Source: an uncultured Cocleimonas sp. (GTDB lineage: Bacteria; Pseudomonadota; Gammaproteobacteria; Thiotrichales; Thiotrichaceae). From it: a stretch of 18,078 nt of DNA. Within the stretch, counting starts at the first letter, position 1. Each line of letters opens with the position of its first letter. Location of the stretch: NCBI GenBank assembly GCA_937974135.1, contig CALJIH010000197.1:1-18078 (forward strand), in the 5' to 3' direction. Positions 12,819 to 18,078 of the stretch are shown here, one piece after another. The notes beneath the pieces are model-generated. The model made no database searches and was not told where the DNA came from. It was given only the letters and a program-made list of their open reading frames with translations. The position numbers were made by a program, and so were the translations under genes.

Positions 12819-15800
12819 TTACTGGTTTTCTAATTCTTCAATATTAGGCTTAGTTTTAAACCATTCGCTAACAGTGTTGGGGATATTTCTAATATCTTCA
12901 ACAATCAGATAAAACGTTGGAATTAATACTAAAGTTAACAACGTCGCAAACAATATTCCAAAACCTAATGATACCGCCATCGGTATTAAAAATTGGGCTT
13001 GAGTACTCTTTTCAAAAATTAACGGTGTTAAACCTGCAAACGTTGTTAACGACGTTAATAAAATTGGTCTAAATCTGGATTCTCCAGAATGCCTTATCGC
13101 CTCTGCCACGGGTATGCCGTTTTTAATTCCTTTATTAGCATGATCTACTAACACCAAAGAATCATTCACCACCACACCGATTAAGGCGAGTAATCCCATA
13201 ATGCTACTGATACTCAAGCTTAAACCCATAATAGCGTGTCCCATTAATGCTCCAATAATGCTGAAGGGGATTACACTCATTACCATCAAGGGTTGAAAGT
13301 AAGATCCGAAAGGGATTGCGAGTAGAACATAAATAACGATTAAGGCAATACCAAAACCAATCTGCAAACTATTTCTAAATTTACGTTGCTCTCTTTGCTC
13401 ACCCTCCATATCAAATGAGACACCTGGGTATTTATCGGTTACTGATGGGAACCATTGTTTAAGATCAGCCACTACAGTAGTCGCTGAGATTCGTTCTTTG
13501 TTTAAATCAGCGGTGACATTGATGATACGTTGTCTATCAACACGGGAGATACTCGATGAACCTCGTCCTATTTGAATATCAGCTACTTCGCTGAGCGGGA
13601 CTTGAGCACCTGTATTTGTTCGAATGCGTAAGTTTTGCAGGTCAGATAATGCGTATCGCTCATCTTTGGGTGAGCGAACCATGACTCTTACTTCTGATTG
13701 ATTTCGTTGAATGCGTTGAGCTTCAGCACCAAATATGGCATTTCTTACTTGTATCCCCAAACTGGTTTGATTTAATCCTAATTGTTCTGCTTGAGGCTTA
13801 ATTTTGATTTGTACTTCTTCTTTGCCGCCTTCAAAACTATTTCGAATATCAAACAGTCCATCATATTCAGCCAATTTATCTTTCACTAACTGAGCGACTT
13901 CATTGAGTGTATTAAAATCACCCCCTTTTAATTGAACATCAATGGGTTCACCACCACGACCTAATTCTGCGCGAAAGCTCAGTTCCTTGACGCCTGGTAT
14001 CGGTCCAATAAGTTTCCGCCATTCAGCAACTATTTTTCTGGAACTAATATCTATTTTTCGTTGTTCTGGTGGTATTGTCTCAAAGGTTACAGTTGCAATA
14101 TTAGATACACCAGAACTTCCTCTTGGTCGTCTTCCTGCACTCCCAACTGTAACTAAAATATGTTGTATCAGTTTTTTACCTTGTTGATCAGTATGTTTTT
14201 GGCTTTGAGTAGAATCACCTTCATCAGATACACTATCTTCAACGGGTTCGATATATTTAGCTTGCAATGTCTCCGCAGCTGTAACCATTCTATTTACAAA
14301 TCGTTCCGTTATTTCAATAGATGTACCTTCAGGCATTTCAATCGTCGCAGATATAATTTCACTTTCAATTCTTGGGAAAAATGTATATTTATAACGACCA
14401 CTGGCAACAATTGAAATTGCCAAGCCTAGAATGGCAATAAAGACTGATAAAGTAAGGTATCTCCAATTTAATGAGAAACTTAAAAACGGGCGATACAGAG
14501 TACGAATAAACCAAACTAAACTACCTGCAATTTTTTGCTGAACACGCGTCAATATATTCATTTTTGACGAATCATTTTGAAGCTTCATATTGCGTAAATG
14601 TGAAGGCAATACAAATTTGGATTCAATGAGTGAAAATAGCAGAACAGGAATAACAACCATGGGTATTTGCGCAAAAATTGGGCCTCTTCGACCATCAATT
14701 AAGAGTAACGGTAAGAATGCTGCAACGGTTGTCAGCACCCCAAAGGTTACAGGTGTAGCTATTTGTTGAGTGCCTTCAACAGCTGCCCTATGTGGATCAT
14801 TATTTTTTTGCAAGTGAGAATAAACATTTTCACCGGTAACAATTGCATCATCAACAACAATACCCAACACAAGAATAAATCCAAACATGCTCACTAGATT
14901 TAATGTCATGCCCATATAAGGCATTAAAGCCAATGCACCCAAGAAACTTATTGGGATACCAATACTTACCCAAAAAGCTAAATAAGGCCTTAGAAATAAA
15001 GCAAGCAGTAATAACACCAAACCAATACCTTGGATTAGACTCCTGGTTAGGGTATTCAAGCGTGCTTTAACGGTTTTGGAACTATCGCGCCAATAAGACA
15101 ACTTTAAACCTACGGGTAAGGTTTCTGCACGTAATTTAATATAGTCTTTGACTTCATTTGCAACGGTTATTGCATTTTGATCACCGACTCGAGCGATATT
15201 AATAAAAGCGGCATTTTTACCATCAAACTTGCTGTATAAGGGATCTTCAGTAAATCCATCATTAATCGTAGCTATCTGATCAAGCGTAATACTGGTGCCA
15301 TTACTCAAACTGATTACAGGTATTCTGGCGAAATCGTTTTTTTGATAGGCTTGACCTAATGATCTGACTAAAATATCACCTGAATCGGTTTTTATAGTAC
15401 CGCCTGGCACATCTCTAGAAGAATCCCTTATTATTCTGGCAACACCATCTAATGTTAAATCATACTGTTGCAATGATGTTTGTGGAACATTAATACTGAT
15501 TTCCCAAGGACGAATACCACCCATATTAACTTGAGTGACGTTCGGTAAGGCCCGAATTTCATCGCGTATTTGTTCAGTCACCGTGCGTAAAGCAAATTCG
15601 TCTAGTTTTTCTTGTTCTACAACCACGGTGATTACTTCACGTGTTCTGATTAATTGTTCAACTCTTGGGCGTTCGGCATTTTCTGGAAATGATGAAATTC
15701 CATCAACACGAGTTTTTATTTCATTAAGTAATTTAGTGGTGTCATATTGTTTTCGTATTTCAGCTCTAACTAAAGCACGACCTTCTTCTGAGTCACTATA

Positions 15801-16085
15801 AATTCTCTCAATACCTGGCAAATCACCAATCGCATCTTCTATGCGTATGGCGATTCCCTCTTCCACTTCTCTAGGTGTAGCACCAGGATATACTACTGTT
15901 ACATTGACTATATCTTGCTCAAATGCGGGGAAGGTTTCTAAAGGAATTTTATTAAAAACTGCATACAATCCGGAGACTATAATCAATACCATCAAAATAT
16001 TCGCTGCTACTGGATTTCTTACAAACCATGCAATAAAACCTTTATCGTAAGGTTTGTTAGTTGTGGATTGAAAAAGATCAGGCAT
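12819..16085 (-). CDS. RND efflux pump, inner-membrane transporter (AcrB/HAE type)
   Basis: This is the proton-driven inner-membrane pump of a tripartite efflux system. The 1088 residues show the two-fold RND layout: a first membrane helix at about 25-45 (VAANILMVLIIVSGLYAVF), a porter domain with YPGATPREVEEGIAIRIEDAI, helices 2-6 at about 345-495, a second periplasmic half, and a last helix cluster at the C-terminus. The helix-4 proton-relay pair is present in LGIVVDDAIVTGENV (D412, D413). The helix-10 lysine of AcrB is replaced in GVVVNDSLVLVD, as in some other RND subgroups. An acidic, Ser/Gln-rich stretch at about 612-637 looks like an insertion in the second porter half. It is translated with the membrane-fusion gene 2 bp upstream. 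Substrate (drug, dye or metal) cannot be told. No outer-membrane channel gene is in the window. Confidence 0.93.
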   Translation of the reverse strand: MPDLFQSTTNKPYDKGFIAWFVRNPVAANILMVLIIVSGLYAVFNKIPLETFPAFEQDIVNVTVVYPGATPREVEEGIAIRIEDAIGDLPGIERIYSDSEEGRALVRAEIRKQYDTTKLLNEIKTRVDGISSFPENAERPRVEQLIRTREVITVVVEQEKLDEFALRTVTEQIRDEIRALPNVTQVNMGGIRPWEISINVPQTSLQQYDLTLDGVARIIRDSSRDVPGGTIKTDSGDILVRSLGQAYQKNDFARIPVISLSNGTSITLDQIATINDGFTEDPLYSKFDGKNAAFINIARVGDQNAITVANEVKDYIKLRAETLPVGLKLSYWRDSSKTVKARLNTLTRSLIQGIGLVLLLLALFLRPYLAFWVSIGIPISFLGALALMPYMGMTLNLVSMFGFILVLGIVVDDAIVTGENVYSHLQKNNDPHRAAVEGTQQIATPVTFGVLTTVAAFLPLLLIDGRRGPIFAQIPMVVIPVLLFSLIESKFVLPSHLRNMKLQNDSSKMNILTRVQQKIAGSLVWFIRTLYRPFLSFSLNWRYLTLSVFIAILGLAISIVASGRYKYTFFPRIESEIISATIEMPEGTSIEITERFVNRMVTAAETLQAKYIEPVEDSVSDEGDSTQSQKHTDQQGKKLIQHILVTVGSAGRRPRGSSGVSNIATVTFETIPPEQRKIDISSRKIVAEWRKLIGPIPGVKELSFRAELGRGGEPIDVQLKGGDFNTLNEVAQLVKDKLAEYDGLFDIRNSFEGGKEEVQIKIKPQAEQLGLNQTSLGIQVRNAIFGAEAQRIQRNQSEVRVMVRSPKDERYALSDLQNLRIRTNTGAQVPLSEVADIQIGRGSSSISRVDRQRIINVTADLNKERISATTVVADLKQWFPSVTDKYPGVSFDMEGEQREQRKFRNSLQIGFGIALIVIYVLLAIPFGSYFQPLMVMSVIPFSIIGALMGHAIMGLSLSISSIMGLLALIGVVVNDSLVLVDHANKGIKNGIPVAEAIRHSGESRFRPILLTSLTTFAGLTPLIFEKSTQAQFLIPMAVSLGFGILFATLLTLVLIPTFYLIVEDIRNIPNTVSEWFKTKPNIEELENQ

Positions 16086-16087
16086 TA

Positions 16088-17566
16088 TTAAGAACCATTA
16101 CTATCATCTGCGTTGTTTTCGCTAGCATTTTTTTTCTTAATAGCTTGTTTTGAATCTTCAGGAATAAAATCGGGTATTTCTCTGGTTTTTTTTCGTTCTT
16201 CTTCTTTCTGTCTTTGTTGTTCTTGTTCTATACGTTTTGCAGTTTCTTTCTGTTTGCGCTGTAACGCTTTTTCTTTATTGAGTTTACGTTGCTCTTCAAC
16301 CGTTAATACCGACATGCCACTTACGGCTTGGGTAAGATTAGTCAATATCAAATTACTGCCTTCTATATTTACACTGGATCTAACCACAGTCGATTCAGTA
16401 GAATTCCAAACCACCTCTACCGGAACAATCTTTATTTTACCATCATCTAGCAATCGTATTTCTCGGTTGTAAATAACAGAAACTGGCGGCAAAACATATA
16501 CATTATTGAATGTTTTGCCTTTGATGCGTGCTTTTAAGTATTGCCCAATTCTAATCGGAGAACTAATACCTTCTCTAGCCTCATAGGGCTTATCGACTCT
16601 TACAATGACATTAATCTGCCTACTTAGTGCATCCAAAGCAGCACTTGTTCGCACAACTTTACCTTGCCAATTATCTTTTCTTAAACTATCTGGATTAGTC
16701 AGCGTTACTTCTGGTAAATCATTAGGTGAAATCTGTTTATTTCTAAATGCTTCTGGCATTCCTAATAATTCGTATTGGTTTAATGACAGTGGTAACTCTA
16801 CATTTACAAAATCTGTGGCATAGGTTTCAGCGAGCATACTGCCAGTAGTGACAAATTGACCAAAATCCGCATTTTTCGACAGAATACGTCCGGCATAAGG
16901 CGCTTTAATAGAAGCACGAGATAGTCTTAAGTTTTCTTGTTTTACTCGGGCTTTACTAGAATTAATTTGTGCTTGAATAGCGCTTTTACGACTTTTATAC
17001 GTAGCTTGAGCCCCTTGTAGATTTTGCAAGGTTTGTTGCAATTGATTAACGCGCTGTTCTTCGGTATCCACGGCAGAGCGTGAGAGGGTGCGGCGTTTAA
17101 ACAAGGCGCGCACACGGCCTAACTCTTTATTCCCTATTGCTAGGTTTCGTTGAGCAAGCTTTATTGAATTGAGATTACTTCTTTCTTCTGCCGTAATTTG
17201 TTTTAAATTTGCTTTATTGACTTCAACATCACTTTTAGCAATATTAATCGCGCTTAAATAATCAGATTTATCAATCTCAAGTAATACTTCGTCTTTCTCG
17301 AAGTAACTGCCCTCTTTAAAATTTTCAGATATTTTAGTGATGCGCCCAGCAACTTCCGCAACTAGGTTACTTTTAGTACCTGCTGTCACGATTCCCGAAG
17401 CTTCAATAAAAACTGTGTAACTTTCAGCTTTAAGTGGCGATATCTCTACAACAGGCAAGCGTTGCACAAATGGTCGTTTTTTGGCATCCGGTCCAGTAGC
17501 TAGAAGATATTTCCCTAAATAACCTGCCCCTATGAGAATTAATATTGGAAATATTATTTTTAACAT
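16088..17566 (-). CDS. RND efflux membrane-fusion (periplasmic adaptor) protein
   Basis: This is the HlyD/AcrA-family adaptor linking the RND pump to an outer-membrane channel. An N-terminal hydrophobic segment (1-22) anchors it. Two lipoyl half-motifs are at about 60-100 (SGIVTAGTKSNLVAEVAGRI) and 218-246 (SIKAPYAGRILSKNADFGQFV), flanking a long coiled-coil hairpin (about 100-215, with many Leu/Gln/Lys heptads). A beta-barrel domain follows. At 492 residues it is longer than the usual 370-400. The extra part is a charged Lys/Glu/Gln-rich tail from about 424 onward, ending in an Asn/Asp/Ser-rich tip. The gene leads the operon, with the pump 2 bp downstream. A perfect TATAAT with flanking GTTTTACC repeats stands about 50 bp upstream. 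Only a weak ribosome binding site (GGA) is seen. Confidence 0.92.
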   Translation of the reverse strand: MLKIIFPILILIGAGYLGKYLLATGPDAKKRPFVQRLPVVEISPLKAESYTVFIEASGIVTAGTKSNLVAEVAGRITKISENFKEGSYFEKDEVLLEIDKSDYLSAINIAKSDVEVNKANLKQITAEERSNLNSIKLAQRNLAIGNKELGRVRALFKRRTLSRSAVDTEEQRVNQLQQTLQNLQGAQATYKSRKSAIQAQINSSKARVKQENLRLSRASIKAPYAGRILSKNADFGQFVTTGSMLAETYATDFVNVELPLSLNQYELLGMPEAFRNKQISPNDLPEVTLTNPDSLRKDNWQGKVVRTSAALDALSRQINVIVRVDKPYEAREGISSPIRIGQYLKARIKGKTFNNVYVLPPVSVIYNREIRLLDDGKIKIVPVEVVWNSTESTVVRSSVNIEGSNLILTNLTQAVSGMSVLTVEEQRKLNKEKALQRKQKETAKRIEQEQQRQKEEERKKTREIPDFIPEDSKQAIKKKNASENNADDSNGS

Positions 17567-17592
17567 TAAACGTCCATTTTTTACGATAAAAA

Positions 17593-17643
17593 GGTAAAAC
17601 CCGTTTTATTACTATTATAGGTAAAACAGAATATTTAAAAAGA
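17593..17643 (-). promoter_or_regulatory. Predicted promoter and operator of the RND operon
   Basis: On the minus strand a perfect TATAAT (17614-17619) is directly preceded by GTTTTACC (17620-17627) and followed 13 bases later by a second GTTTTACC (17593-17600), around the expected transcription start. The -35 position falls on the T-rich end of repeat copy 6 and matches TTGACA poorly, so an activator or a weak promoter is possible. Direct repeats around a -10 element are typical of repressor sites, but no regulator gene is visible nearby. Confidence 0.5.
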
Positions 17644-17658
17644 CACCCCCCCACTTTT
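17637..17658 (-). repeat. G7 intergenic repeat, copy 6
   Basis: The G-rich strand is the minus strand and reads A4-GT-G7-TGTC-T5. AAAACC stands four bases before the A run on that strand. The core lies between GGTAAAACCC (17593-17602) and its inverted partner GGGTTTTACC (17662-17671), so it could sit in the loop of a stem. It is 71 bp upstream of the RND adaptor start, and its T run overlaps the predicted -35 region. Confidence 0.87.
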
Positions 17659-17807
17659 AAGGGGTTTTACCTGATGAGTAAGAATTATTCATATTTACGC
17701 ATTTAAAACTAGTTAATCGAATAAATACATCCACTAATTTTAAAAATAATTGAAACTATTTAGTTCTTATTGATAACATATCTTATATAAAATAAAAGGT
17801 TATCTTG

Positions 17808-18078
17808 ATGCCATCATATTCGATGAAATTATTTCTGTGTCTTATTTTACAACTATTTACCTTATTGGCACTGGCACAAATGGGGAGTATTTCGGGTGTA
17901 GTTTTAGACAAAAATGAAAAAGAACCACTTGTTGGTACACACATTTTCCTGAAAAACAATCAGGAAAACCGAACGACGGTTTCCGATTTTAATGGGATAT
18001 TTCAATTTGAAAATGTAATAGAGGGTATTTATCAATTAGAGATTTCTTATATCGGATATGAAGTCTTTCAAAAAGAAA
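17808..18078 (+). CDS. Secreted protein with carboxypeptidase-D-like regulatory domain, 3' end beyond window
   Basis: Ninety codons are open from an ATG at 17808 to the right edge. AAAGG lies eight bases upstream. Residues 1-23 form a signal peptide (KLFLCLILQLFTLLALA) with likely cleavage after ALA. The mature part begins GSISGVVLDKNEKEPLVGTH and continues with TTVSDFNGIFQFENV and YQLEISYIGYE. This is the beta-sandwich CarboxypepD_reg-like pattern found at the N-terminus of many TonB-dependent receptors, especially in Bacteroidetes but also in Alteromonadales. A TonB-dependent receptor is the likeliest full-length product, but the barrel and plug are outside the window. An internal Met6 could also start it, with no ribosome binding site. 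It is divergent from the RND operon. Confidence 0.8.
   Translation, partial: MPSYSMKLFLCLILQLFTLLALAQMGSISGVVLDKNEKEPLVGTHIFLKNNQENRTTVSDFNGIFQFENVIEGIYQLEISYIGYEVFQKE

Noticed and set aside
13914..13930. AAAATCA-C5-TTTTAA resembling the G7 repeat
   Set aside because: It lies inside the RND pump and encodes the conserved QLKGGDF segment. It lacks the full core and spacing, so the similarity comes from codons.
17430..17654. 74-codon minus-strand frame upstream of the RND adaptor
   Set aside because: It overlaps the adaptor start in another frame and crosses the predicted promoter and repeat copy 6. It has no family resemblance.
1395..17658. G7 repeats read as a CRISPR array
   Set aside because: Copies are kilobases apart, in both orientations and in separate intergenic regions, with no regular spacers or cas genes.

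Overview
The window looks like chromosomal DNA from an AT-rich gammaproteobacterium, probably marine or psychrotolerant, of the Alteromonadales/Oceanospirillales type. The lineage is inferred from gene content: AceK, malate synthase G, an SfcA-type malic enzyme, NagZ, the dnaX-ybaB-recR operon and a DUF805 protein. I cannot name a genus. No tRNA, rRNA, CRISPR array, transposase or prophage gene is visible.

Layout. Bases 1-1330 (minus) carry the first three quarters of aceK, the isocitrate dehydrogenase kinase/phosphatase. It diverges from a two-gene plus-strand operon, glcB (malate synthase G) and maeA (NAD-malic enzyme). Together these make a carbon-routing module: AceK sets flux into the glyoxylate bypass, malate synthase makes malate, and malic enzyme converts malate to pyruvate. 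Bases 5922-9284 (minus) hold the SRP RNA gene followed by dnaX, ybaB and recR, a synteny also known from Pseudomonas and Bacillus. A DUF4184 membrane protein (plus) converges on an unrecognised, possibly XpaC-like, membrane-anchored protein (minus). nagZ (minus, cell-wall recycling) diverges from a DUF805 membrane protein (plus). Bases 12819-17566 (minus) hold an RND efflux pair, a membrane-fusion protein then an inner-membrane pump. At the right edge a secreted protein with a carboxypeptidase-D-like regulatory domain begins on the plus strand. It is probably the N-terminus of a TonB-dependent receptor and is cut by the window.

The most striking signal is a short dispersed repeat, A4-5 GT G7-8 TGTC T4-5, present six times, in either orientation. 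Each of the six larger intergenic intervals has exactly one copy, counting the SRP-RNA-containing interval as one. No gene and no short intra-operon gap contains it. Four copies also share AAAAC(C/T) followed by four variable bases before the core, so the conserved unit is longer than the G tract. It may be a REP/MITE-like element or a recurrent regulatory or structural element.

A second notable feature is a run of ten A residues in dnaX, just after the clamp-loader core. Slippage into either other frame meets a stop within four codons, which predicts a short gamma-like DnaX of about 380 residues besides the 644-residue tau form. A third is a perfect TATAAT upstream of the RND operon, flanked by two GTTTTACC direct repeats, which looks like a repressor-controlled promoter.
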